A DNA stretch of 64,000 nt from Coprococcus_C hominis (GCF_020687505.1 NZ_JAJEQT010000003.1), one strand, 5' to 3'; positions 7,986-17,122 are shown, numbered from the stretch's first letter. Notes: generated by a model not told the origin, from the letters alone. Numbers and translations: made by a program.

Positions 7986-8711
7986 CTAAATGTTATTTTT
8001 ATCATACATATCCTGTATAAGCTGTGGAAACTCTGCATATCGCTCCTTGCGTTCCTTTGGAGGAAGTTCACAAGGATAGATCGGCTTTCCGAATTCAATC
8101 GTTACGCTATGGCTGTGAATCCGTTTCTTTGGTGCAGATTCAAGCATCAGATCGGAACGGCAGATCGATACCGGAACGATCGGGGATTTCGATTTCTCTG
8201 CCATCTTATATCCGCCCTCGTGAAATGGCAGAAGTGTGTCGGTCTGGTTTCTGGTTCCCTCTGGGAATACGACCATCGAATGTCCCTGCTTCATGTATTC
8301 CGTTCCCTGCTTGATCACGGATAAGCCCTGCTTGATATCTTCTCTGTCTAAGAACAGACATCCGATATCCCGCATATACAGTGGGAGAAGCGGAATCTTT
8401 TCCATTTCTTTTTTCGCAAGGAAGCCAAGCGGCTTGCCGATTGCTTCATGATAGATCAGAATGTCGAAATAACTGCGGTGGTTGCCGACGAATAACACCG
8501 GTCCGTCCTGCGGTATATTTTCTTTTCCGATGACGTTCACCTTGCATCCGGACAGTTTCAGTTCAAACCGGAAGAAGCCGGATACAAACCTGCGTGCTTT
8601 TTCCCATGATTTCTCAGGATTTTTCTTCCATAATTGTTTCATGTAGAGATGGTATGGCAGACAGAAGAACAGTGCCACCATCAATACGATTCCAACTCCC
8701 AATGTCTTCAT
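7986..8711 (-). CDS. plsC: 1-acyl-sn-glycerol-3-phosphate acyltransferase
   Basis: PlsC acylates lysophosphatidic acid to phosphatidic acid at the inner face of the membrane. The 241 residues include an N-terminal membrane helix (1-20), the catalytic HX4D box 'NHRSYFD' (H78, D83), the glycerol-phosphate site 'FPEGTRNQ' and 'PIVPVSI'. All blocks of the family are intact. The start at 8711 has AAGAGG upstream. It is 11 bases downstream of malQ and 15 bases upstream of the membrane-protein gene, so it belongs to one minus-strand operon. Confidence 0.93.
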   Translation of the reverse strand: MKTLGVGIVLMVALFFCLPYHLYMKQLWKKNPEKSWEKARRFVSGFFRFELKLSGCKVNVIGKENIPQDGPVLFVGNHRSYFDILIYHEAIGKPLGFLAKKEMEKIPLLPLYMRDIGCLFLDREDIKQGLSVIKQGTEYMKQGHSMVVFPEGTRNQTDTLLPFHEGGYKMAEKSKSPIVPVSICRSDLMLESAPKKRIHSHSVTIEFGKPIYPCELPPKERKERYAEFPQLIQDMYDKNNI

Positions 8712-8722
8712 AGATACACCTC

Positions 8723-10255
8723 TTATCGTCCAAACATTTTACAGGTTTCATATAATCTTGCTTCAAGTTCACGTGTCAGTGCGTCTTCTTTGTATCTCCA
8801 TGCCCAGTTTCCTTCGCCGACACCCGGTGTGTTCATACGTGCCCAGGAATCTAAGCATAATACATCCTGCATTGGTACGATCGCCATGTTAGCAACAGAG
8901 CCAAAGCATGCACGGATCATAATCCAGCAGATGTCATAACCATCGGTTGAGAAGTAGCGGCGCAACTTGTCTTTGGAAGCTTCATATGCGTGCTTGTACC
9001 AGCCGAGGGTTGTATCGTTATCGTGTGTACCTGTATAGCAGACACAGTTACGAACAAAGTTGTGTGGAAGGAAATCATTTTCCTCCGGATTCTCAAATGC
9101 AAACTGCAATACCTTCATGCCAGGCAGACCGAATTTGTCGCGCAGCTCGATAACCGAATCATCGATCTCACCAAGATCTTCGGCGATAATCGGAAGATGA
9201 TAACCGAGGGTTGCTTCAAGCTGTGTAAAGAAGTTTACACCCGGTGCTTCTACCCATTTACCGTTGATGGCGGTTTCTTCGCCATAAGGGATCGCCCAGT
9301 ATTTATCGAAACCACGGAAATGGTCGATTCGCAGGAAATCACAGAGTGTCAGCTGGTAACGAATACGGTTCAGCCACCACTCATAACCGGTCTCGGTATG
9401 CTTCTTCCAGTTGTATAGCGGGTTGCCCCACAACTGTCCGGTCGCTGAGAAATAATCCGGTGGAACTCCGGCAACGACGGTTGGGTACCCCTTGGAATCT
9501 AATTGGAACAGGCTCTGGTTTGCCCATACATCCACACTGTCCCAAGCCATGAAGATCGGGATATCGCCCACGATGGAAATGCCCTTATCGTTTGCGTATT
9601 TCTTCAAGGTCGTCCATTCATAATAGAATAAGAACTGGATGAACTTGTAGTAGCCCATCTCGGTATCGAGCTTCTTCGCCCATGTTTCCTTCTGCTTCTT
9701 GGTTGGTTTCTTCAGGTTATCTTCCCACATGTACCAAGGCATGCCCTGATGATAGTCCTTGCCTGCCATGAACAATGCGTAATCCTTCAGCCAGACAGAT
9801 GTCTCGCAGAAATTATCGTACGCCTGCTTCATCTCCGGATCGTCATGGATACCATCAGATAAAGATTCGTCGTGAAAACGGGAATAAGCAAGCTTCAAAA
9901 GCCCTGTCTTAAACTCAATCAACTCACCATAATTGATCTGCTCTGCGTTCCATGCCGGCATATCCCGGAAGTCTTCGTCGTAAAGAAGATGTAACTCCTT
10001 CAGATGATCCAGACTGATGATAAGCGGCTGTCCCGCAAATGCGGAGAAAGGCTGATATGGAGAATCTCCAAATCCGGTATGTCCGAGTGGCAGTACTTGC
10101 CATGTGTTCAATCCCGAACGTTCCAGAAAATCAACAAATCTATAAGCGCTTGCACCCAGCTCACCGATGCCGTAAGGCCCCGGAAGTGAGGTTGGATGAA
10201 GCAGGATCCCCGTGTATTTCTTTGGCTTTTTACTTGCGCCAGCTTCTTCTGCCAT
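8723..10255 (-). CDS. malQ: 4-alpha-glucanotransferase (GH77)
   Basis: MalQ is a cytoplasmic amylomaltase that transfers alpha-1,4-glucan segments between maltooligosaccharides in glycogen/maltodextrin use. The 510 residues start with 'GILLHPTSLPGPYGIGE', continue with 'GDIPIFMAWDSVDVWAN' and the catalytic-nucleophile segment 'FLRIDHFRGF' (Asp), and include the acid/base and third-acid segments 'IAEDLGEI' and 'YTGTHDNDT'. Length and motifs are canonical. The start at 10255 is preceded by GGAGGAC. No maltose regulator is adjacent. Confidence 0.95.
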   Translation of the reverse strand: MAEEAGASKKPKKYTGILLHPTSLPGPYGIGELGASAYRFVDFLERSGLNTWQVLPLGHTGFGDSPYQPFSAFAGQPLIISLDHLKELHLLYDEDFRDMPAWNAEQINYGELIEFKTGLLKLAYSRFHDESLSDGIHDDPEMKQAYDNFCETSVWLKDYALFMAGKDYHQGMPWYMWEDNLKKPTKKQKETWAKKLDTEMGYYKFIQFLFYYEWTTLKKYANDKGISIVGDIPIFMAWDSVDVWANQSLFQLDSKGYPTVVAGVPPDYFSATGQLWGNPLYNWKKHTETGYEWWLNRIRYQLTLCDFLRIDHFRGFDKYWAIPYGEETAINGKWVEAPGVNFFTQLEATLGYHLPIIAEDLGEIDDSVIELRDKFGLPGMKVLQFAFENPEENDFLPHNFVRNCVCYTGTHDNDTTLGWYKHAYEASKDKLRRYFSTDGYDICWIMIRACFGSVANMAIVPMQDVLCLDSWARMNTPGVGEGNWAWRYKEDALTRELEARLYETCKMFGR

Positions 10256-10324
10256 AATATTCTTGTCCTCCTAATTATGTATCTCCTATTAAACCAAACT
10301 TCATTATACAGAAAAACATGGAAA

Positions 10325-11512
10325 TTATCTATATAATTTGTAAAGTTTTTCAAACAAAGGAATGGCTTTTTCGACCATATCCGTTGTCACGCAGTAAGAG
10401 ATTCGGAAATGTCCCGGACATAAGAAGCTGTCACCCGGTACGATGATCAGGTTCAGCTCTTTGGCTGCGCGCCAGCAGAATTCATTTGCATCTTCCGTCA
10501 AGGCGCGTGGGAACATGTAGAAGGTTCCGCCCGGCTCAACCATCTCGTAGCCGATGCGTGTCAATTCTTTATATAAAATATTCTTGTTCGTCTCATAGAT
10601 TGACAGGTCACTTGTCTGGTCAAGCACAGACTCCACAGCCATCTGGATGATGGAAGGTGGGCAGTTGTGTCCGGTAAATCTGGAGATCTGACCAGCCATA
10701 AGTACGAGAAGCTTTGCGTCTTCGCAGGCTGGGTTCACTGCCATGTAACCGATACGTTCACCTGGCAGAGACACGGACTTACTGAATGAGTAACAGCAGA
10801 TCGTGTTCTCGTATAACTTGGAAATAAATGGTGCATCCACACCAGCAAATACAATCTCACGGTAAGGTTCATCGGAGATCAGGTAGATCGGATGTCCGTA
10901 TTCCTTCTCTTTTGCACGCAGGATATCCGCCAGCTTTGTGATCGTGGCAGTTGAATAAACGATACCAGATGGGTTATTCGGAGAGTTGATGAGGATTGCC
11001 TGTACATTCGGGTTCAGGGATTTCTCGAATTCCTCAAAATTGATCTGGAATGTGGTGATGTCGGCAGGAATCACGGTAAGCTTTGCACCGGTTCCTGTCA
11101 CATAAGGAACATATTCCGGGAAATAAGGTGCAAAGGTGATAACCTCATCGCCATCCTTTGTCACGCACCGAAGCGCATGTGCCAGCGCACTGGCTGCTGC
11201 ACTCGTCATGAAGATGTGATCCATCGTGTAGTTCATGCCAAAACGCTTATTCAAAGAATCGGCAACCGCCTGTCTTGTAGATGGAAGTCCAAGCGATGGG
11301 CTGTAACTATGTAGCTTCACCGGATCTTCGGTCTGCAACAGTTCGATCATGCGATTTGTAAATGCCTGTGGCACAGGAACGGAAGGGTTACCAATAGAGA
11401 AATTGTAGATATTTTCCATGCCAATTTCAGCGCCCTTTTTATTCGCATAGTCAAAGAACTGGCGGATAACGGAACCTTTTCCTGTCATATCCTTGTAGAA
11501 TTCGTTAATCAT
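10325..11512 (-). CDS. pyridoxal-phosphate-dependent aminotransferase (class I/II)
   Basis: This is a 395-residue fold-type I aminotransferase of the aspartate aminotransferase superfamily. Visible motifs are 'INSPNNPSGIVYS' (cofactor pocket), 'YLISDEPYREI' (Asp/Tyr contacting the ring), the Schiff-base lysine in 'YSFSKSVSLPGERIGY', and the carboxylate-binding Arg near the end ('GHFRISYC'). The N-terminus has 'GNPSVPVP'. It may act on aspartate, alanine or aromatic amino acids; the sequence does not decide. The start at 11512 has AAAGGAAA. A large palindrome lies directly upstream of the gene. Confidence 0.9.
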   Translation of the reverse strand: MINEFYKDMTGKGSVIRQFFDYANKKGAEIGMENIYNFSIGNPSVPVPQAFTNRMIELLQTEDPVKLHSYSPSLGLPSTRQAVADSLNKRFGMNYTMDHIFMTSAAASALAHALRCVTKDGDEVITFAPYFPEYVPYVTGTGAKLTVIPADITTFQINFEEFEKSLNPNVQAILINSPNNPSGIVYSTATITKLADILRAKEKEYGHPIYLISDEPYREIVFAGVDAPFISKLYENTICCYSFSKSVSLPGERIGYMAVNPACEDAKLLVLMAGQISRFTGHNCPPSIIQMAVESVLDQTSDLSIYETNKNILYKELTRIGYEMVEPGGTFYMFPRALTEDANEFCWRAAKELNLIIVPGDSFLCPGHFRISYCVTTDMVEKAIPLFEKLYKLYR

Positions 11513-11548
11513 GATATATTTCCTTTCTTTGATGATATTGATTTATCT

Positions 11549-11825
11549 GTGAAAACGCACTTTGAATTTGTGTATTTACCCGTCTCCGTTTCTGTAAATA
11601 TAGATATGTTTGGGACTTAGAAGTTCTTGATGTTCTGTAAGTATGCAGCAATGGTTGAACACGATGTTCAACCAAGCCGCCACTGAGCCACGGATGGCGA
11701 ATTGGCGGCGGTTGCGTACGGTATAATATGTATATCAGAACATCTAGTACTTCTTAGTTCCAATACATCGTATATTTGCAGAAACGGAGGCGGGTATAAT
11801 ATACACAAATTCATGTGCGTTTCAC
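11549..11825. repeat. long imperfect palindrome with conserved core, copy 3
   Basis: This is about 277 bp of near-complete inverted repeat in the gene-free gap between the aminotransferase and the mini-chemoreceptor. GTGAAAACGCAC (11549) pairs with GTGCGTTTCAC (ends 11825). The CTCCGTTTCTG-type arm pairs with CAGAAACGGAG, and GACTTAGAAGT..GATGTTCT pairs with AGAACATC..ACTTCTTAGTTC. The centre has a side hairpin GGTTGAACA/TGTTCAACC (11653-11673) and a GCCGCCA/TGGCGGC stem. The tip shows TGAGC, a short hairpin and GCGAATT, the same core as copies 1 and 2. The arms share no sequence with the other copies. Interruptions and small bulges occur throughout. Confidence 0.75.
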
Positions 11826-11863
11826 AAATTAAATTCAATGTGAGTGAATTAGGAATAAACAGA

Positions 11864-11912
11864 AAACAAGTGGCGAGAAAAACCGGGGAGGGAATTAATT
11901 CGCCACTTGTTT
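11864..11912 (-). terminator. terminator downstream of the mini-chemoreceptor gene
   Basis: A perfect 13-bp inverted repeat, AAACAAGTGGCGA (11864-11876) with TCGCCACTTGTTT (11900-11912), lies about 120 bp past the stop of the minus-strand gene at 12031. Read on the minus strand, the stem is followed by a T-rich stretch (TTTTCTGTTTATT). The 23-base loop is longer than usual. Confidence 0.6.
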
Positions 11913-12030
11913 GAGGGGAGAGAGGATTCAAATATATGAAAAGCTCTTACAATGCATACTATAACAATAAATTGTGTCTAAAATATGTTCTAATTGTGAA
12001 AAAGTTTTCACATCCTCAAATCCCTGCTGT

Positions 12031-12624
12031 TTATTCAGCGTCATAGCTCTTGATGGATGCATCAAGCTTCTGTAATGTCTTCTGAATGGAGTCGTTGATA
12101 ACACCTGATTCATGTGCCATCTTACCAAACTCATGCGCAACAACGGTGAATCCGCGTCCGGCTTCGCCTGCACGTGCAGCCTCAATCGAAGCGTTCAGTG
12201 CAAGGATATTCTGCTTATTCTCAATCTTCTTTAATCCCTGCGATTTTCCGGCAAGCTCCTTGATCAGGGCAGCAGCACCAGCAATCTCTTCATTGAAAGA
12301 AGCGATTGCTTCCTCGTATTTCTTCTTGCGGTAGCCAGCCTCTAAGAGATTCTGGATAGCGGCAACCAGAATGGCAGCAGCAGCTTCGACAACTTCTTCG
12401 TCTGTATCCTCATCCAAAGGACCGCCAACAACCGTTGCAACCTCGACGTCATCGACTTCGATGCTCTCGCCAAATGCTTCTACATTATTTCTGGAAAATC
12501 CGAGCTTGTTGGAAAGGAAGTTACCTTCATCATCGAGAACAACGGCGATCATGTGTGTTGCAGCCGCCCACTGCTCTAGGATGTTATCAAGTGCTTCCAT
12601 ATCTAAATAATCATTTATAGTCAT
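12031..12624 (-). CDS. soluble mini methyl-accepting chemotaxis-like protein
   Basis: The 197-residue cytoplasmic protein has no membrane segment. Residues 1 to about 105 form a small sensor region (PocR-like or otherwise unassigned, with 'VVLDDEGNFLSNKLGFS'). Residues 110-197 are a coiled coil centred on the chemoreceptor hairpin tip, 'NILALNASIEAARAGE' then 'GRGFTVVAHEFGKMAHES'. That tip is where CheA and CheW bind, but the helices are far shorter than in a normal receptor and no methylation region is obvious. The start at 12624 has AAGGAGGAG. No che gene lies nearby. It may be a cytosolic redox or ligand sensor for an array encoded elsewhere. Confidence 0.8.
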   Translation of the reverse strand: MTINDYLDMEALDNILEQWAAATHMIAVVLDDEGNFLSNKLGFSRNNVEAFGESIEVDDVEVATVVGGPLDEDTDEEVVEAAAAILVAAIQNLLEAGYRKKKYEEAIASFNEEIAGAAALIKELAGKSQGLKKIENKQNILALNASIEAARAGEAGRGFTVVAHEFGKMAHESGVINDSIQKTLQKLDASIKSYDAE

Positions 12625-12839
12625 AAAATGCTCCTCCTTGTGCGTAACATATACCTAATCTTCATTTTACCGAATTTACAGAGGGATTTCAATAGCGGAA
12701 CCAAATAAATTCTCGAATATTGTGGCGAATTTATGCAGGACGGAGGATAGATGCACAGATATTTACGACTGGGGTTGCACGAACATCTGGTGTAGGGTAA
12801 AATAAACGCAATTATTATGGTAAGGCAAGGATAAATGAA

Positions 12840-13619
12840 ATGATTCAGATATTTGATACACATGCACATTATGATGATGAGAGTTTTGATGACGATCGCG
12901 AGCGGCTTCTGGCTGGATTTCCGGCACAGGGCGTACACGCGGTGACGAACATCGGAACGAATATCAGGGCGAGTGAAGAGACGGTTCGGATGACAGAAAA
13001 ATACGAGAATCTGTACGGTGTGGTTGGTATATTCCCATCGGAAGTTGCGGAACTGGAGAATCCTGATAATGTCAAGCGTCTGAAGGAGCTTGCAAAGCAT
13101 GACAAGATCGTGGCGATCGGTGAAATCGGACTCGATTATCATTATGAAGAAACGGACAAGGCATTGCAGCACAAATGGTTCGCCGGACAGATGGATATTG
13201 CACGCGAGTTAAAGTTGCCAATCGCGATCCACAGCCGGGATGCGGCGCAGGACACAATTCAGATCATGCGGGCTTCCCGCGCAGAGGAGATTGGCGGTGT
13301 GATCCATTGTTATTCGTATTCGAAGGAGAGTGCACGAGACTTCCTGAATATGGGATTTTATTTTGGCATTGGTGGCGTGGTGACATTTAAGAATGCGAAG
13401 AAATTAAAGGAAGCAGTGGCATATATTCCGCTGTCAAATATCGTGCTTGAGACGGATGCACCATACCTGACACCGGAGCCATTCCGCGGCAAGCGCAATG
13501 ATTCATCGAAACTCGTCTATGTCGCACAGGCAATCGCGGATATCAAGCAGATTCCGGTGGATGAGGTGTATGCAGAGACATGGAAAAATGCGCACCAGAT
13601 GTATAAAATTCAGAAGTAG
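12840..13619 (+). CDS. tatD: TatD-family metal-dependent DNase
   Basis: This is a TIM-barrel hydrolase of the TatD family (259 residues, normal size) with 3'-5' exonuclease or D-aminoacyl-hydrolase-type activity reported for members. Metal ligands are visible: 'DTHAHYDDESF' at the N-terminus, Glu in 'AIGEIGLDYHY', His in 'IAIHSRDA', His in 'GVIHCYS' and Asp in 'VLETDAPYLTP'. It starts 15 bp before rsmA, the conserved Firmicutes pairing near tRNA and rRNA maintenance genes. The start is ATG 12840 behind AAGGA. Confidence 0.93.
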   Translation: MIQIFDTHAHYDDESFDDDRERLLAGFPAQGVHAVTNIGTNIRASEETVRMTEKYENLYGVVGIFPSEVAELENPDNVKRLKELAKHDKIVAIGEIGLDYHYEETDKALQHKWFAGQMDIARELKLPIAIHSRDAAQDTIQIMRASRAEEIGGVIHCYSYSKESARDFLNMGFYFGIGGVVTFKNAKKLKEAVAYIPLSNIVLETDAPYLTPEPFRGKRNDSSKLVYVAQAIADIKQIPVDEVYAETWKNAHQMYKIQK

Positions 13620-13634
13620 AGAAATGGAGATAGA

Positions 13635-14483
13635 ATGGAAAAGCTTAGCAATCCAAAGGTTACAATAGAGATTATACAGAAATATAATTTCGCGTTCCAG
13701 AAGCGGTTTGGTCAGAATTTCCTGATCGACGGGCATGTGATTGAGAAGATCATCCGGGCAGCAGAGATCACAAAGGACGATGTCGTGCTGGAGATCGGTC
13801 CGGGTATCGGCACGATGACACAGTATTTAGCCGAGGCGGCAGGGGAAGTATTCGCGGTCGAAATCGACAAGAATCTGCTCCCGATCCTTGCCGAGACACT
13901 TGCGGAGTATGATAACGTGACGGTCGTAAATGAAGATATCCTGAAGGTGGATATCGCGGCATTAACCGGCGGCAGACCGGTAAAGGTCGTGGCGAATCTT
14001 CCGTATTATATTACGACGCCGATCATCATGGGACTGTTCGAGAATCATATCCCTGCAACATCAATCACGGTCATGGTGCAAAAGGAGGTTGCCGAGCGGA
14101 TGCAGGCAGGTCCGGGCGGCAAGGACTATGGTGCATTGTCGCTTGCGGTGCAGTATTATGCGGAGCCGTATATCGTGGCAAATGTACCACCGAACTGTTT
14201 TATGCCGCGTCCGAATGTCGGTTCTGCGGTAATCCGGTTGACAAGACATACAGAGCCGAAAATCGTCGTGAAGGATGAGAAATTCATGTTCAAGCTGATC
14301 CGTGCGTCGTTCAATCAGCGCCGGAAAACATTGCAAAACGGGATCAATAACTCCGCCGAATTATCAATCAGCAAGGATGCGGTTGTAGAAGCACTTCGGA
14401 AGATGGGACTTTCTGAGAGCATCCGCGGCGAGGCACTGACACTTGCGCAGTTCGCAGAGCTTTCTGATCTGTTGTGTGAGTAG
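13635..14483 (+). CDS. rsmA: 16S rRNA (adenine1518/1519-N6)-dimethyltransferase
   Basis: RsmA (KsgA) dimethylates two adjacent adenines in the 3' loop of 16S rRNA during 30S maturation. The 282-residue protein has 'RFGQNFLID', the SAM motif I 'LEIGPGIGTMTQYLA', the acidic motif 'VFAVEIDKNL' and catalytic motif IV 'NLPYYITTPI'. The C-terminal helical domain has 'SFNQRRKTL'. All are canonical. The start is ATG 13635 with GGAGAT upstream; it lies 15 bp after tatD and is probably cotranscribed. Confidence 0.96.
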   Translation: MEKLSNPKVTIEIIQKYNFAFQKRFGQNFLIDGHVIEKIIRAAEITKDDVVLEIGPGIGTMTQYLAEAAGEVFAVEIDKNLLPILAETLAEYDNVTVVNEDILKVDIAALTGGRPVKVVANLPYYITTPIIMGLFENHIPATSITVMVQKEVAERMQAGPGGKDYGALSLAVQYYAEPYIVANVPPNCFMPRPNVGSAVIRLTRHTEPKIVVKDEKFMFKLIRASFNQRRKTLQNGINNSAELSISKDAVVEALRKMGLSESIRGEALTLAQFAELSDLLCE

Positions 14484-14641
14484 CGTAGATCACAGTTATA
14501 GCGGTATTCGCGCAGGGGATACTGTGGGTGTGTGGCGTCGTATAAATGTATATTATGTCGTAAAAAATTTGTGATAAACAGACAACCCTCTGCATACATA
14601 TATAGTACGTATTAATGCATGAAGGGGGAGCGTGGTCTGTG

Positions 14642-15553
14642 ATGCAGCAGAGGAGATGGGTGTCTTATATTTACCGGTATCGCGAGTTCGTGCGATGCGA
14701 GATTGCCGGATTCATCAAGGTACAGAGAATCAGCAACAAAGATACGGATGTGACGAGAATACGAATGGGGATGAAAATGTACAAGGAATATGCGTGTACG
14801 TGTTATGCGTATCTGCTATGGCATGGACAGGCGAAGCCATTTACAGCGGTGCAGTTCGCGGCGGGAGAACGCGATACGATCCTGACAAGTGTGGAGCTTC
14901 CGTGGAGCAACCCGCTAGGAGATGGTGTAGCATTTCCTGAATACGATGGTGTGTATTTCGTGTGTGACGACGGTGAGATTTTAGCCGGTATCTGGTCGAC
15001 GGAGCGGTATGATCTGCGGCAGGTGCAGGTGACGGACAGGCAGGACGAGCTTGTGGAAGAGGAAGAACCGGTGCTGGAATATGCAGGTGCCGGGACAAAG
15101 CCGCAGGAGGAACCTGTCGAGGAAATCCCACAGATTCCACTTCCTTCGGACATAGCAAATGGGTATGAGGAAATGCTTACGACATATCCAAAGTTACCGC
15201 TTTTTGCAGGAAGTCAGATTGTCGATGGCGTGAAGATCGCGCCGCAGGATATCGGGAAGCTGGATATGGCGAACTGGAAGCTGGGCGTGAACAGTTTTCT
15301 TGCACATGGGTATTACAAATATCAGTATCTGATGCTTGGAAAGGTGAAGATGAATAAGGCAGAATTGCATGTGATCGGAGTTCCTGGAATCTTCACGAAC
15401 AAAGAACGGTATCTGGCGAATATGTTTGGATTCCGTGTGTTTATTCCGGTGCGGAAAACGAAGATTCTGACCGGGAATTTTGGTTATTGGGTATCTGAAA
15501 TTGTAGAATCAGAGAAGCTTCGTGTACCGCATCAGGTCAACGTAGTGTCCTAA
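14642..15553 (+). CDS. conserved Lachnospiraceae-type protein of unknown function
   Basis: The function is not recognised. The product has about 303 residues and no membrane segments. The N-terminal half has a compact strand-rich region with 'GDGVAFPEYDGVYF', an acidic/Pro linker (about 135-175), and a C-terminal domain with 'HGYYKYQYLMLGK', 'VIGVPGIFTNKERYLANMFG' and 'GNFGYWV'. The ribosome site GGGGGAG (14624-14630) favours ATG 14642, or GTG 14639, over the ATG at 14615. Its 3' end overlaps the convergent acetyltransferase gene by 45 bp, so both stops are read through by the opposite gene. Confidence 0.7.
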   Translation: MQQRRWVSYIYRYREFVRCEIAGFIKVQRISNKDTDVTRIRMGMKMYKEYACTCYAYLLWHGQAKPFTAVQFAAGERDTILTSVELPWSNPLGDGVAFPEYDGVYFVCDDGEILAGIWSTERYDLRQVQVTDRQDELVEEEEPVLEYAGAGTKPQEEPVEEIPQIPLPSDIANGYEEMLTTYPKLPLFAGSQIVDGVKIAPQDIGKLDMANWKLGVNSFLAHGYYKYQYLMLGKVKMNKAELHVIGVPGIFTNKERYLANMFGFRVFIPVRKTKILTGNFGYWVSEIVESEKLRVPHQVNVVS

Positions 15554-16054
15554 GATGTTTGCACTTTGCGGCTCAAACTGTAATGGACGGAAGCCAAGCT
15601 TCGTCGCGAGTGTGATGGACGCAATATTTTCCGGGTGGATGCGGGCATCGACGCGGTGAATCTGGTAGTCATGTTCAAGTACATAGAGCGCCGCTTCGCA
15701 GGCTTCATATGCGATGCCGCGGTTCTGATAGAGGGCGTCAATTTTGTAGCCGATCTCAGCGTATGGTTCGCGGGAGGTGCGAAAAATATTGAAATTGATA
15801 GCGCCGATGATCTTATCCGGGCGGTCTTTTAAATAGATGTAATAACGCAGGAAGGTTCCCATCGTGTAAGCGATGTATTCGCGGTGCAGGGAAGACCAGT
15901 GGTAGTCCTGCGTGTAAAAGGATGCCGGACGCGTTGGCTCGTACTGCTCGAATGGGAGACGATTGCGCAGATAGAGATCTAAGACTTGTTTGGCTTTTGA
16001 TTCATTTTCTACGCGCAGGATTAAGCGATTTGTATATTTTATCAGTGGTCCCAT
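15509..16054 (-). CDS. GNAT-family N-acetyltransferase (RimJ/RimL-like)
   Basis: The 181-residue protein resembles the RimJ/RimL subgroup of GNAT acetyltransferases. It has 'NRLILRVENESKAKQVLDLY' at the N-terminus, 'PDKIIGAINF' (motif D-like), 'AEIGYKIDALYQNRGIAYEA' (motif A, CoA pocket) and 'RVDARIHPENIASITLATKL' (motif B). The longer open frame to 16111 lacks a ribosome site, whereas ATG at 16054 has AAAGGAG eight bases upstream. The acceptor is unknown. The 3' end overlaps the neighbouring plus-strand gene. Confidence 0.85.
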   Translation of the reverse strand: MGPLIKYTNRLILRVENESKAKQVLDLYLRNRLPFEQYEPTRPASFYTQDYHWSSLHREYIAYTMGTFLRYYIYLKDRPDKIIGAINFNIFRTSREPYAEIGYKIDALYQNRGIAYEACEAALYVLEHDYQIHRVDARIHPENIASITLATKLGFRPLQFEPQSANILGHYVDLMRYTKLL

Positions 16055-16181
16055 GAGCGTCTCCTTTCTGACGTTTGTGACTGTGGAATACAGGAACGAT
16101 TCTTGTATCATGTAGCCATGAGGTCAGTATAGTACATTTTATGGGAACAGACAATAAAATGATACGGAAATGAGGTACAAT

Positions 16182-16685
16182 ATGAGGAAATTGAGTGAGG
16201 ATGAACGATATATGCGGCAGGCGATCACGCTTGCGAAGAAGGCGGCGGCGAATGGTGATGTGCCGATCGGATGTGTGATCGTCTATGAAGGAAAGGTGAT
16301 CGCGCGTGGTTACAACCGGCGGAACGTGGACAAGACGACACTTGCGCATGCAGAGATCATGGCGATTAAAAAGGCGTCCAAGGTGCTGGGTGACTGGCGG
16401 CTGGAGGATTGCACAATGTATGTGACGTTGGAGCCTTGCCAGATGTGTGCCGGGGCGATTGTGCAGGCGCGGATTCCGAAGGTCGTGATCGGCTGTATGA
16501 ATCCGAAGGCAGGATGTGCCGGTTCCATTTTAAATCTGCTTGATATGAAGCAGTTTAATCATCAGGTGGAAGTAACACGGGGAATCATGGAAACAGAATG
16601 TTCAGCGATGATGTCCGGTTTTTTCGCGGAGTTGCGTGCAAAAAAGAAGGCAGCCGCGTTAAAAGAAAATAATGGGATGTCTTGA
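16182..16685 (+). CDS. tadA: tRNA-specific adenosine-34 deaminase
   Basis: TadA deaminates A34 to inosine in tRNA-Arg(ACG) in the cytoplasm. The zinc/catalytic motifs 'LAHAEIMAI' (HAE) and 'PCQMCAGAI' (PCxxC) are intact within about 167 residues, and 'MRQAITLAKKAAANGDVPIG' is a typical N-terminus. ATG 16182 follows GAGG and is preferred; ATG 16170 is an in-frame alternative adding four residues. The gene directly precedes the SRP RNA, an arrangement known in Firmicutes. Confidence 0.95.
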   Translation: MRKLSEDERYMRQAITLAKKAAANGDVPIGCVIVYEGKVIARGYNRRNVDKTTLAHAEIMAIKKASKVLGDWRLEDCTMYVTLEPCQMCAGAIVQARIPKVVIGCMNPKAGCAGSILNLLDMKQFNHQVEVTRGIMETECSAMMSGFFAELRAKKKAAALKENNGMS

Positions 16686-16710
16686 CTTTACATAATTATT
16701 TTTATATACT
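16682..16710 (+). promoter_or_regulatory. sigma-A promoter upstream of the SRP RNA
   Basis: TTGACT (16682-16687) and TATACT (16705-16710) are separated by 17 bp, right at the tadA stop. Transcription would begin near 16717, giving a precursor with about 70 extra 5' bases. A second candidate, the extended -10 TTGTTATAAA at 16774-16783, would start close to the mature 5' end. Confidence 0.6.
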
Positions 16711-16786
16711 AAAGAGGTATCTGTCGATATGGGGTTTATAAGAAACAGACTTTTCGATGGATATGCGTGGACTTGTTATAAAATTT

Positions 16787-17049
16787 CCGTGCAGCCGGGG
16801 AGATAGCGGTGCCCTGTACCCTCAATCCGCTACAGAGGGGGTGATGGCTGGTTTCGGGTTGTCTTCTTGTGAGGCTGCCCACGGTAAGTGGCGTTGATGT
16901 TTTGGTCTTGCGCGACAGGAATCTATGAACCGTGTCAGGTCGGGAACGAAGCAGCACTAAGTAGAACCTTCTGTGCGCCGCGAGGCAGCCGGGACTGAGT
17001 TAACTGCCGTGGTAACGCTTATGAGAGCTTCACAACACCAGCCGCACGG
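16787..17049 (+). ncRNA. ffs: signal recognition particle RNA, long Firmicutes form
   Basis: The RNA component of SRP acts with Ffh in co-translational targeting to the membrane. The S-domain core GTCAGGTCGGGAACGAAGC (about 16935-16955) has the conserved symmetric loops and a GGAA-type tetraloop, and AGCACTAAGTAGAAC follows. The ends CCGTGC (16787) and GCACGG (17044-17049) are complementary. About 263 bases with an Alu-like 5' region match the Bacillus/Clostridium scRNA rather than the short 4.5S type. It follows tadA. No clear T-tract terminator is seen. End positions are accurate to a few bases. Confidence 0.9.
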
Positions 17050-17090
17050 TTAAAAAAATATAAAATACATGTGGTATTTTTGGTAAAAAA

Positions 17091-17122
17091 ATGGTATCAT
17101 TTTAGAGATAGGTAAATGATAC
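17091..17122. promoter_or_regulatory. inverted repeat upstream of the HD-domain gene
   Basis: GGTATCATTT (17091-17100) and AAATGATACC (17113-17122) form a perfect 10-bp inverted repeat with an 11-base spacer, 45 bp ahead of the HD-domain start. No T-run follows, so an operator or leader hairpin is likelier than a terminator. Confidence 0.4.

Noticed and set aside
11702..11914. 70-codon frame in the gap after the aminotransferase
   Set aside because: It lies within one arm of the large palindrome and has no ribosome site.
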